A stretch of DNA of 64,000 nt from Anaerococcus rubeinfantis (GTDB lineage: Bacteria; Bacillota; Clostridia; Tissierellales; Peptoniphilaceae). Shown here piece after piece: positions 43,365-51,006 of the stretch. Made by a program: the position numbers and the translations under genes. The stretch's first letter is position 1. Each line of letters begins with the position of its first letter. The stretch covers positions 1,448,227 through 1,512,226 of the forward strand of contig NZ_LN913016.1 in NCBI RefSeq assembly GCF_001487145.1, in the 5' to 3' direction. The notes beneath the pieces were generated by a model. It was not told the DNA's origin and did not search any database. It worked only from the letters and a program-made list of their open reading frames with translations.

Positions 43365-44312
43365 TTATCCTCCTATCCTATACATGGATTCTTTTATAAC
43401 TTCTTTTTCCAAATGATGTCTTTTAGGTTTTTTCATAAGAGCTTCATCAATTAATTTTTCTATATCTTTATTTTCTCTTATCGCTTTTTTTAAATCTATT
43501 TCCAAATCCGAATGAAGACAAGGTCTAATTTTTCCGTCTGCTGTAAGTCTTAATCTGTTGCAAGTAGAGCAAAATTTATGACTTAATGGCTCAATAAGTC
43601 CAAGTGTGTAATCAAAATCTGGGACTTTGTAAAGGCTTGTCGGTGAATTTTTGTCAGAATTTTCTATTGGAATAAGATTTAGTTTTTTTATAATCTCATC
43701 ACTTGAAATAAATTTATCTTTTGAAAAATCTGCTGTCCCACCTATTGGCATTAGCTCAATAAATCTTAATTGTAGGTCATTTTCTTTGGAAAATTTTATA
43801 AGATCATAAATTTCCCCATCATTAAATCCTCTAATTAAAACAGTATTTATTTTTATAACATAGCCAAAATTTTTGGCGTATTTTATTGCATCAAGAACTT
43901 TTTCTAAATCTCCGCCCTGGCTCATCATTTTATATTTTTGAAAATCTAGGCTATCAAGAGAAATATTTAATCTTTTTAGTCCATTTTTCCACAAAATTTC
44001 TGCCTTCTCTTTTAAAAAATATCCGTTTGTTGTCATTGCCAAATCTTCTAGTCCATCAATTTCAGCAAGCATTTTTACCAAAGTCTCTACATTTTTTCTA
44101 ACCAAAGGCTCGCCACCGGTAAGTCTGATTTTTTTGATTCCTTTTTTTACAAAAATTTTGCTAATTTCGTTAATCTCTTCTAAAGTCAGCATATCTTCAT
44201 GATTTTTTTTACAAGAAAGACCATCTGGCATACAATATTTGCACCTATAATTGCAACGGTCTGTAAGAGAAATTCTCAAATAATCTATTTTTCTTTCGTA
44301 TCTATCTAGCAT
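43365..44312 (-). CDS. moaA: MoaA, GTP 3',8-cyclase (radical SAM)
   Basis: The 315-residue radical-SAM enzyme has Cys20, Cys24 and Cys27 (DRCNYRCKYCMPDG) for the SAM cluster and RLTGGEPLVRKNVE. A C-terminal second cluster is CSTCNRLRLTADGKIRPCL, and the terminal GG needed for activity is present. It performs the first step of molybdopterin synthesis. It leads the operon moaA-moaC-mog-MOSC-modA-modB-modC. MoaD, MoaE and MoeB are not in this window. The ribosome site is weak. Confidence 0.95.
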   Translation of the reverse strand: MLDRYERKIDYLRISLTDRCNYRCKYCMPDGLSCKKNHEDMLTLEEINEISKIFVKKGIKKIRLTGGEPLVRKNVETLVKMLAEIDGLEDLAMTTNGYFLKEKAEILWKNGLKRLNISLDSLDFQKYKMMSQGGDLEKVLDAIKYAKNFGYVIKINTVLIRGFNDGEIYDLIKFSKENDLQLRFIELMPIGGTADFSKDKFISSDEIIKKLNLIPIENSDKNSPTSLYKVPDFDYTLGLIEPLSHKFCSTCNRLRLTADGKIRPCLHSDLEIDLKKAIRENKDIEKLIDEALMKKPKRHHLEKEVIKESMYRIGG

Positions 44313-44408
44313 ATAATCAACTACTTTCTATATTTACAATATACTATCTTTTTTTAATAAAACATTTTCACAAAAATCTTAGAAAAACTAAAATTTTTCA
44401 AAATAAAA

Positions 44409-44481
44409 GTGAACTTGCTTTGGACAAATTTTTACCCAATTTAATAAAAAATAAAAATTTGCCCTTTTACAACAAGTTCAC
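44409..44481 (-). terminator. Large hairpin after the double-cubane reductase gene
   Basis: GTGAACTTG pairs with CAAGTTCAC, and inside it GGGCAAATTTTT pairs with AAAAATTTGTCC, eight bases past the stop codon. TTTTATTTT follows on the minus strand. I take it as a terminator that isolates the moaA operon. Confidence 0.7.
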
Positions 44482-44488
44482 AATTAGC

Positions 44489-45634
44489 CTAAAGCATTTC
44501 TATAAAAGCTGCAATTCTTGTATTTATTTGTCCTATATCCGTCTTTGAAAAATCTGTTTCCAATGATATATAAGGAATATTTTTCTCATCTGTTACAAAT
44601 TTTCTTACAGAAGATGTTTCGATTGCATAAGTGTGGCAAGATTGAAGTTCTACATCCAAAACCCCGTCGACCTTGTACTTATCAATTAACCTATCAAGAA
44701 GGTCAAACCTATTTTCATTTGGGCTCATCACAGAACATCCAATATCAATATATCTTTTTGCAAGAGCCTTTAGAGGATTTTCTGTACCTTCTTCAACTAG
44801 CCTATCGTAATTTTTCTCGCCCGTACAATTTTCATAACTTACAACTACTCCCCCGTTATCTTCAACGGCTTTTATAACTTTTTCAGTTGCTCCACCGATT
44901 GGGCAACCTGTTATTAAAATCCTTGGTTTTTTTGGACGATTTTCGTCATATTCTGCCATGATTTTTTCTGCCAATTTATTAAGCTCATCTGGAAGATTTT
45001 CCCTGTCAAATTTAAAAGTTGACCCGTACAAAACTTTAAAATAATCATAACCTGACATAGGGGTTGGATCATTTGCCATTGTTCCTGCAAGTTTTTTAAA
45101 GGCTTTTCTGATCTCATTTTCAAGTTTTATCTCTTTTTCTAAATTTTCATCAGAAATTTCTACTCCAAAAGTATCTTCAATTTTTTCTTTTACCCTAACA
45201 ACTTCTTTTTCCCAAAGATTAAGGGCATCTTCGCCTTGATTATGAGGAAGATTCATCACATGAACTGGTTTAAATTCTCCCATAAGTTCATACATTTTTT
45301 GTTTTCCATCACAAGTTGTTTCACCTATTACCAAATCTGAAAAATGAAAAAACGGACACTTATCAGTTTTGGCAAAACCATAAGATGATTTTATCAAGGT
45401 ACAAAGATTTACTGGCAAATCTTTTTCTGCTTCACTTATAGTTTCATCAGAAGTTGAGCAAAGAGAAACGGTTCTTGCCCCTGCTGCTTGGGCGATTTCT
45501 CTTGGAAAATATGTACAATACATACCAACAACTGGCCTTCCACTATCTTTTATTTTTTTTACTTCCAAAAAAGAATTTTTTCTTTGATCAGCAAATTCTT
45601 CAAAAACTTCTGGTAAATCTTTTACTAATTTCAT
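44489..45634 (-). CDS. Double-cubane-cluster anaerobic reductase (2-hydroxyacyl-CoA dehydratase family)
   Basis: The 381-residue HgdB/FldB-like protein shows VVGMYCTYFPREIAQAAGA near 36, KTDKCPFFHFSDLVIGETTCDGKQKMYEL near 90-120 and ITGCPIGGATEKVI near 238. Conserved cysteines are also seen in ENCTGEKNYD and LQSCHTYAIETSSV. This matches YjiM-type double-cubane proteins, which carry an [Fe8S9]-like cluster and reduce small molecules at very low potential after ATP-driven activation. No activator ATPase is in the window. It is cotranscribed with a DUF3343 protein. The substrate is unknown. Confidence 0.85.
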   Translation of the reverse strand: MKLVKDLPEVFEEFADQRKNSFLEVKKIKDSGRPVVGMYCTYFPREIAQAAGARTVSLCSTSDETISEAEKDLPVNLCTLIKSSYGFAKTDKCPFFHFSDLVIGETTCDGKQKMYELMGEFKPVHVMNLPHNQGEDALNLWEKEVVRVKEKIEDTFGVEISDENLEKEIKLENEIRKAFKKLAGTMANDPTPMSGYDYFKVLYGSTFKFDRENLPDELNKLAEKIMAEYDENRPKKPRILITGCPIGGATEKVIKAVEDNGGVVVSYENCTGEKNYDRLVEEGTENPLKALAKRYIDIGCSVMSPNENRFDLLDRLIDKYKVDGVLDVELQSCHTYAIETSSVRKFVTDEKNIPYISLETDFSKTDIGQINTRIAAFIEML

Positions 45635-45667
45635 AATTTCTCCTTATATAAAATTTCCTAGGATTAA

Positions 45668-45889
45668 TTATATATCTAAAACTTTTAAAATTTTATATGA
45701 AATATTTTCCTCATCGAGGATTTTTTTTATTTTTTCAAAATTTGCACTTTGAAATCTGAAAGCTAAACCACAACCCGCCCCAAATTCTTCGGGAACTGGA
45801 ATCATGTCCCCTTTTATATTTTTATTTTTACAAAAATTTTCCATCAAAAGAGCTTCGCTGGTCGTTTCAAATCCTGCAACAAGTTTCAT
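45668..45889 (-). CDS. DUF3343 putative Se/S carrier protein, second copy
   Basis: The 73-residue protein begins MKLVAGFETTSEALLMENF at 45889, after GGAGG; the ATG at 45901 overlaps that site. The hallmark is PEEFGAGCGLAFRF, with Cys40 kept but the second cysteine of the selD-operon paralogue changed to Ala. It precedes the double-cubane reductase gene by 33 bases in the same operon. It may pass sulfur or selenium, or an electron-linked ligand, to that enzyme (inference). Its promoter is TTGAAA-17-TATACT (45915-45943). Confidence 0.75.
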   Translation of the reverse strand: MKLVAGFETTSEALLMENFCKNKNIKGDMIPVPEEFGAGCGLAFRFQSANFEKIKKILDEENISYKILKVLDI

Positions 45890-45914
45890 ATTTTCCTCCA
45901 TTATTTATATGTAG

Positions 45915-45943
45915 AGTATAACATATCACTTTAAGCTTTTCAA
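45915..45943 (-). promoter_or_regulatory. Promoter of the DUF3343/double-cubane operon
   Basis: TTGAAA (45943-45938) and TATACT (45920-45915) are spaced by 17 bp on the minus strand. The 11-mer GTGATATGTTA overlaps the -10 and recurs in the ygeX promoter. Confidence 0.6.
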
Positions 45944-45951
45944 TAAAACGT

Positions 45952-45979
45952 TTGTGCAAAATTATATTTCTGTTATAAT
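45952..45979 (+). promoter_or_regulatory. Promoter of the GntR-family regulator
   Basis: TTGTGC (45952-45957) and TATAAT (45974-45979) are spaced by 16 bp. It lies back to back with the divergent DUF3343 promoter, so one operator could control both. Confidence 0.6.
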
Positions 45980-46014
45980 ATTTTTGTATGGAATAATTTA
46001 AAAAAGAGGAATTT

Positions 46015-46728
46015 ATGAGTGAAAAAGATAAAAATAAAGTTAAGATAAAAAAAATTAGCAGGACTTTTGTAAAAGATGAAGCTTACAATTTGCTTGCAAA
46101 AAGAATTATAAATGGAGAACTTAAACCTTGCGAAAGACTTAGGGTTCAAGAACTTTCAGATGATTTAGGAATTTCTAGAACTCCAGTAAGAGAAGCCTTG
46201 TTGCAACTTGAAAGCGAGGGCTTAGTCATGACCAAGGCAAATCGCTGGACTATTGTTGCTCCAATTAATCCTGGCGAGGCAGAAGATATTTATCCAATTA
46301 TTTATAGTTTGGAGGAGCTTGCCCTTATTGAATCTTTTGACAAAATTGACGATAAATTCATAGAAAAAATCGAAGATTTAAATGAAGACATTAAATATTT
46401 TCACAGAAAAAATGACCAATTAAAAACCATAAAAAAAGATAACGAATTTCACAATGCTTTTATTGAACTTTCTGGCAATGTAGAAATAAAACCAATTGTC
46501 GACAAGCTAAAAAGAAGAGTTGAAAGAATGGAAATTCATTTTTTTGAAGCCGGTGAAGAAAATTTCACAACTTATAATGAACATAATGATATAATTGATG
46601 CCTTAAAAGAAAAAAATCTTGAAAAAGCAAGGGCTGCCCTTGTAAAAAATTGGAAATCAACCATAAATACAATAGAAAAACTTTCCAAAGATATGGTATT
46701 TGAAGATATAGAAGATCAAATAAAATAA
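46015..46728 (+). CDS. GntR-family regulator (FadR/FCD type)
   Basis: The 237-residue protein has an N-terminal winged helix: DEAYNLLAKRIINGELKPCERLRVQELSDDLGISRTPVREALLQLESEGLV, about residues 22-72. A helical FCD ligand domain follows with the usual metal-site pattern of Asp/His (NEFHNAFIEL near 144, FTTYNEHNDIIDAL near 185). FCD regulators respond to organic acids or related metabolites. It is divergent from the DUF3343/double-cubane operon, which is its likely target, and may also act on the purine genes. The ligand is unknown. Confidence 0.87.
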   Translation: MSEKDKNKVKIKKISRTFVKDEAYNLLAKRIINGELKPCERLRVQELSDDLGISRTPVREALLQLESEGLVMTKANRWTIVAPINPGEAEDIYPIIYSLEELALIESFDKIDDKFIEKIEDLNEDIKYFHRKNDQLKTIKKDNEFHNAFIELSGNVEIKPIVDKLKRRVERMEIHFFEAGEENFTTYNEHNDIIDALKEKNLEKARAALVKNWKSTINTIEKLSKDMVFEDIEDQIK

Positions 46729-47029
46729 AGGACTTTTGAATAAGCCCTCAGTCTGTTGACAAACTAAAAATTTTCCCATTTCGAGCGAACGTAGTGAGTC
46801 GAGAAATCTCATGAGATTTCTCCGTGCGTTCGTTTCACTCACACTAAAACATATTTGCTACGCAAACTTCTTCGTGCTTTCGCATTTAGTTTTAGGGATA
46901 AATATGCCAAATCAAGGCATATTTATCTAGTCGAGATGGGTTTTAGCTTAATTTTATTTTTGAATTATTAGTGAATTATTAAACTGACTTTGTCTACGTT
47001 CTAAGGATTTTTTCAAAAAGTCCTTTTTA
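46727..47029 (+). terminator. Terminator of the GntR gene, split by repeat element C
   Basis: AAAGGACTTTTGAA at 46727-46740 is complementary, with one bulge, to TTCAAAAAGTCCTTT at about 47013-47027, which is followed by TTATTTTT. The two arms now flank the 242-bp repeat element C. This looks like an intrinsic terminator whose loop received the insertion. Confidence 0.6.
46755..46996 (-). repeat. Intergenic repeat element, full-length copy C (MITE-like)
   Basis: This is a full-length copy in reverse orientation, bounded by GTTGACAAA and CTTTGTCTAC. All modules of copy A are present in the same order. The internal hairpin (46897-46927) has stem GATAAATATGCC/GGCATATTTATC, while A has GATAATTGTGCC/GGCACAATTATC. 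Two stem positions differ between copies and both are compensated in the opposite arm. The loop TTGATTT is identical on the element strand. Confidence 0.78.
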
Positions 47030-47041
47030 TTTTTACACTTT

Positions 47042-48223
47042 TTAAATCAAAAATTCTTTTGGAAAATCGTGGCTTGCGAAATTTAAAATTGAAAGACTGT
47101 AGGAATAGGCTCCTGCATTTGTAATTTTTAAAATATCTCCAATCTCTGCCTTTTTTAATTCAATATCTCTTGCCAACAAATCTAGGCTTGTGCACAAGTG
47201 GCCACCAATATCTACTTTTTCTTTTTCCAAAGAATTTCCAATAATTTCAAATTCACATTGATTAATTCCTGTATAAAGTGGCTCAAAGCCTCTTTCACAT
47301 TCTTTGCCCAAGGCATCTTTCAACATTTCTTTCATTGAAGCCTTAACAAAACCATTCATAGCATTTTTTACGACAAGATAGGTTTTCCCTTGAGAATATT
47401 TTTTGTCAATTACAGGTGTGTAGTATGTACCCGAATCCATTACCAAAAATCTTCCGCTTTCAATTAAAAACTTTGCTCCAAGCTCTTTTTTATTTTTTTC
47501 GTACAAATCTTTTATAGTTTTTGACAAAATATCCAAATTCACATCTTTTTCATTTTTCTTATCATATGAAACACCAATTCCAGACCCAAAATTTATAAAT
47601 TTCAAATCAACAAAGTATAATTTTGAAAATTTAAGTGCCAAATTGTAGGTATTTTTGTAGTAGTTTGAAAGGAGCTTTGTATCAAGAATTTGACTTTGAA
47701 CGTGAACATGAACTCCTATAAGTTTTAAATTTTTATATTTCCAAGAAAAATCAAAAATTTTATCCTCATCAACACCAAACTTACTTGGGTGAGCTTTTTT
47801 ATCTTTCATTGAATAATTTGGATTTACTCTCAAACCAACTTCCAAAATTTCTCCGTGATCTTTTGCAAGCTTATCCAACAAATCAAGTTCGTGAAAAGAA
47901 TCTGCAATAAAAATACACTTATCCCAGGTTTTTTCCAAATCTTCCATAGTTTTTCCTGGGGCAGAATAATAAATTTGATTTTTTTCCATACCAGCTTCAA
48001 TCGACATTAAAACTTCATTGCTTGATGCTGCATCAGAACCAATTCCATTTTCTTTAATTGTTTTTATAACTGGCATAAAAGGATTTGCCTTGATTGAATA
48101 TAAAAATTCAACATTTTTAAATTTTTCCTTTAAAATCTTACAAGATTTATCAATCACATCCTTTTGATAAACATAACAAGGGGCATTTTCTCTTACAAAA
48201 TCATTAATATTTTTTTCTCCCAT
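47042..48223 (-). CDS. Fold-type III PLP decarboxylase (diaminopimelate/ornithine decarboxylase-like)
   Basis: The 393-residue enzyme has the PLP lysine Lys45 in FLYSIKANPF and VHVHVQSQ near 171. A phosphate-binding FGSGIGVSY lies near 212, ESGRFLVMDSG near 255 and catalytic Cys344 in GGHLCTSLDLLARD. These are the marks of the alanine-racemase-fold basic amino-acid decarboxylases. It might be a diaminopimelate decarboxylase variant or a polyamine enzyme such as carboxynorspermidine decarboxylase; the next genes downstream encode a polyamine ABC transporter. I cannot decide the substrate from sequence alone. Confidence 0.8.
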   Translation of the reverse strand: MGEKNINDFVRENAPCYVYQKDVIDKSCKILKEKFKNVEFLYSIKANPFMPVIKTIKENGIGSDAASSNEVLMSIEAGMEKNQIYYSAPGKTMEDLEKTWDKCIFIADSFHELDLLDKLAKDHGEILEVGLRVNPNYSMKDKKAHPSKFGVDEDKIFDFSWKYKNLKLIGVHVHVQSQILDTKLLSNYYKNTYNLALKFSKLYFVDLKFINFGSGIGVSYDKKNEKDVNLDILSKTIKDLYEKNKKELGAKFLIESGRFLVMDSGTYYTPVIDKKYSQGKTYLVVKNAMNGFVKASMKEMLKDALGKECERGFEPLYTGINQCEFEIIGNSLEKEKVDIGGHLCTSLDLLARDIELKKAEIGDILKITNAGAYSYSLSILNFASHDFPKEFLI

Positions 48224-48305
48224 ATTTTTCTCCTATTATGAAAACCTTTCTTTATAGTTTAAATTTACTTCTTAAATCTATTATACAATAAATTAATTAA
48301 AAAAA

Positions 48306-48340
48306 TCCTTGAAAACTTACTCGTAGCAAATTTTCAAGGA
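48306..48340 (-). terminator. Terminator of the potABCD operon
   Basis: TCCTTGAAAA and TTTTCAAGGA form a perfect 10-bp stem; TTTTTTT follows on the minus strand. It lies six bases after the potD stop. Confidence 0.88.
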
Positions 48341-48345
48341 AAAAT

Positions 48346-49425
48346 TTAATCTGCTTTAGGAGAAATTTTTAAATCCAAAAACAAATCATTGTATAAAATT
48401 GTTGTTTCCTTGCCCAAATTTTTGAAAACTTCTAATTTTTCTATATCTTCATCATCTGGATACAAGGTCTTATCATTTCTCGCTTTCTTATCAATATATT
48501 TCATTGCCTTTTTGTTTGGAGTTGGATACCAAACATAGTCTGCATTTTTTGCTGCAACTTCTGGCCTTAAAAGATAATTTATAAGGGCGTAGGCACCTTC
48601 GGTATTTTTTGAAGTTTTTGGGATAACCATGGTATCAAACCAAATATTTGATCCTTCTTTTGGAATTGTGTAGGAAAGATTTGGATTTATAGATTCTGCC
48701 ATTGAAGCTTCTCCTGAAAATGTAATTGCTATATCAGCCTCTTCTTGAACCATATACATTCTGATTTCATCAGCAAGAATTGCCTTTACATTTTCCATAA
48801 AACCAACCAATTCATCTTTCGTTTGTCTTAAAACTTTTTCATCCTTTTCATTTAAAGACCTTCCTTCTGCCAAAAGCCCAATTCCTAAAGTTTCTCTTGC
48901 CCCATCAAAAGATAAAATTTCTCCTTCAAATTTTTTATCCCACAAATTTTTCCAAGATGAAAAATCTTCTTTTTTGTATTTTTTATTGTTATAAATTATA
49001 CCAAAAGATCCCCAAAAATATGGAATTGAATATTCATTGTTGGGATCATAAGATAAATTTAAAAATCTTTGGTCAATATTATCAAGGCCCTTTATTTTTT
49101 TGTGGTCCAATTTTTTCAAAAGTTTTTTATCTCTCATCATCTCAACCGTATATTCTGACGGGAAAGCCAAATCGTAGGAAGTTTTCCCCTGCTCAACTTT
49201 TGCCATCATAGCCTCGTTTGAATCGAAAGTTTCATAAATTACGTGATAGCCTGTTTCTTTTTCAAAATCTTTTATAATTTCAGGATCAATATAATCGCCC
49301 CAATTATAAAAATAAATATTTTTTGAATCCTGGTCTTTTTCTTTTGCATTTAATTTTTTTTGTCCCAAAAATAAAAGAAGAGTAAGTCCCAAAATTCCTA
49401 TAAAAAATTTGTAAACCTTGTTCAT
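48346..49425 (-). CDS. potD: PotD-like spermidine/putrescine-binding protein
   Basis: The 359-residue solute-binding protein has an N-terminal signal (VYKFFIGILGLTLLLFLGQKKLNA) without a lipobox cysteine, so it may stay anchored by its signal helix. The mature part shows IYFYNWGDYIDPEIIKDFEKETGYHV, the PotD/PotF signature, then YDLAFPSEYTVEMM and YFWGSFGIIYN. It captures polyamines outside the cell. Its start overlaps the potC stop by 4 bp. Length is typical. Confidence 0.9.
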   Translation of the reverse strand: MNKVYKFFIGILGLTLLLFLGQKKLNAKEKDQDSKNIYFYNWGDYIDPEIIKDFEKETGYHVIYETFDSNEAMMAKVEQGKTSYDLAFPSEYTVEMMRDKKLLKKLDHKKIKGLDNIDQRFLNLSYDPNNEYSIPYFWGSFGIIYNNKKYKKEDFSSWKNLWDKKFEGEILSFDGARETLGIGLLAEGRSLNEKDEKVLRQTKDELVGFMENVKAILADEIRMYMVQEEADIAITFSGEASMAESINPNLSYTIPKEGSNIWFDTMVIPKTSKNTEGAYALINYLLRPEVAAKNADYVWYPTPNKKAMKYIDKKARNDKTLYPDDEDIEKLEVFKNLGKETTILYNDLFLDLKISPKAD

Positions 49426-50219
49426 CTTGCCCTCCTTTTTTCTTCTCTACTTTGTATGACATAATAGCCAATTGCCAAAATCAAGGACAAAATAAAAATC
49501 ATTGAAGATAGGGCATTTATTTCTAGAGAAATTCCCGTTCTTACCCTCGAATAAATTTCTACAGAAAGGGTCGAAAATCCTGACCCTGTTACAAAAAATG
49601 TTACAGCAAAATCATCTAAGGAATAGGTAAGGGCCATAAAAAATCCCGCAAATATTCCGCTTGCAATATTTGGAAGGATAATTTTATTTAAAATTGTAAT
49701 ATCATTTGCTCCCAAATCTTCCGCAGCCTTCATCATATCAGAATTTAGGGCGTAAAGCCTTGGAAGAACCATCAAAACAACAATTGGAATTGAAAAAGCA
49801 ATATGGGATAGCAAAACTGTATAAAAACCCATGGGAATTTTTAATAAAAAAGAAAATAAAATCAAAAATGATGCTCCCATCATTACATCTGGCAAAACCA
49901 TCAAAACTGAATTTAGGCTCAAAACTTTCTTTTTTAAATTTTTATCTCTCATATAATAAATTGAAATTGCACCAAGTGTCCCAATAATTGTTGCAATTAA
50001 AGACGACAAAAGTCCGATTATTAGGGTATTTATTACAATATTTATAAGCCTTTCGTCTTCAAAAACTTTTTTATAATATTTTAGGGTAAAGCTTTCAAAA
50101 ACATTCATATTTCCCCCGCTATTAAATGAATAAAAAATTAAAAAAGCCAAGGGCAAGTACATTACTATAAATATAAATAATAAATACAAATTTCCTAGCC
50201 TATTTTTTTTATTTTCCAT
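49422..50219 (-). CDS. potC: PotC-like polyamine ABC transporter permease
   Basis: The 265-residue membrane protein has six hydrophobic segments. The EAA loop AAEDLGANDITILNKIILPNIASGIFAGFFMALTYSLDDFAVTFF (residues about 165-210) is characteristic of PotC. It pairs with PotB to form the channel. It overlaps potB by 11 bp and potD by 4 bp. Confidence 0.92.
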   Translation of the reverse strand: MENKKNRLGNLYLLFIFIVMYLPLAFLIFYSFNSGGNMNVFESFTLKYYKKVFEDERLINIVINTLIIGLLSSLIATIIGTLGAISIYYMRDKNLKKKVLSLNSVLMVLPDVMMGASFLILFSFLLKIPMGFYTVLLSHIAFSIPIVVLMVLPRLYALNSDMMKAAEDLGANDITILNKIILPNIASGIFAGFFMALTYSLDDFAVTFFVTGSGFSTLSVEIYSRVRTGISLEINALSSMIFILSLILAIGYYVIQSREEKRRAR

Positions 50220-51006
50220 TTTTGACCGCCTTTTTATTTAAAATAGAAATAACTGCAAACATCATAAAAATCAAAACAAGGCCAATGGTTGAACCCATGC
50301 CCCAATTTTGAGTAACCAAATAATGTTCTTCAACTGCAGTTCCGAGTGTTATAATTTTATTTCCTCCAATAATTCTGGTTATAAGAAAAAGTGAAAGGGA
50401 GGGAATAAAAACAGCCTGACTTGCAGCCATTACTCCATCCATAGAAAGGGGAAGAATTATTTTTCTAAAAGTTTGAAACTTACTTGCTCCCAAATCTTCG
50501 CTTGCAATTATATATTCATTTGGAATAGAATCTATGGCCCTAAAAATTGGAATTATCATAAAGGGAAGCTCAACATAGGAAGCAACCAAAATAAAGGCAG
50601 GATTTGTAAACAAAATCCCCTCGCTTGCAAGGCCCAAAAATCCCATAATACTTCCGTTTTTATTAAAAAGCCCAATAAAAGCGTAAGCCTTTAAAACTAA
50701 ATTTATCCAAGTCGGAAGAATTACCAAAAGCAAGATAAAATCCTTGTTTTTTGCCTTGGATAGAAAATATGAAAATGGATAGGCCCACAAAAGTGTGAAG
50801 GCCGTTATTAAAAATGCAGTCAAAAGAGAATTGAAGGTCATAATCATATAATTTTTATTTGAAAAATAGGAAATATAATTGTCTAGGGTGAAATTTCCAT
50901 AAATATCAAAAAATGATTGGTAAACCAAAAGAAGGATAGGTGCAATTATAAAAATTAAAATCCACAAATAATAAATTGCAGATAATTTTTGGTATTTTTT
51001 AGCCAT
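50209..51006 (-). CDS. potB: PotB-like polyamine ABC transporter permease
   Basis: I start at ATG 51006 ([16 protein letters not shown]), which overlaps the potA stop and follows GGAGAAG. The longer frame to 51096 lies inside potA. The 265-residue protein has six membrane segments and the EAA loop [40 protein letters not shown]. It forms the transport channel together with PotC. The overlap with potA indicates translational coupling. Confidence 0.9.
   Translation of the reverse strand: MAKKYQKLSAIYYLWILIFIIAPILLLVYQSFFDIYGNFTLDNYISYFSNKNYMIMTFNSLLTAFLITAFTLLWAYPFSYFLSKAKNKDFILLLVILPTWINLVLKAYAFIGLFNKNGSIMGFLGLASEGILFTNPAFILVASYVELPFMIIPIFRAIDSIPNEYIIASEDLGASKFQTFRKIILPLSMDGVMAASQAVFIPSLSLFLITRIIGGNKIITLGTAVEEHYLVTQNWGMGSTIGLVLIFMMFAVISILNKKAVKNGK

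Noticed and set aside
44313-44488. Molybdenum-cofactor riboswitch upstream of moaA
   Set aside because: The only strong structure is a long hairpin right after the double-cubane gene stop, best read as a terminator. No Moco-motif pattern is evident.
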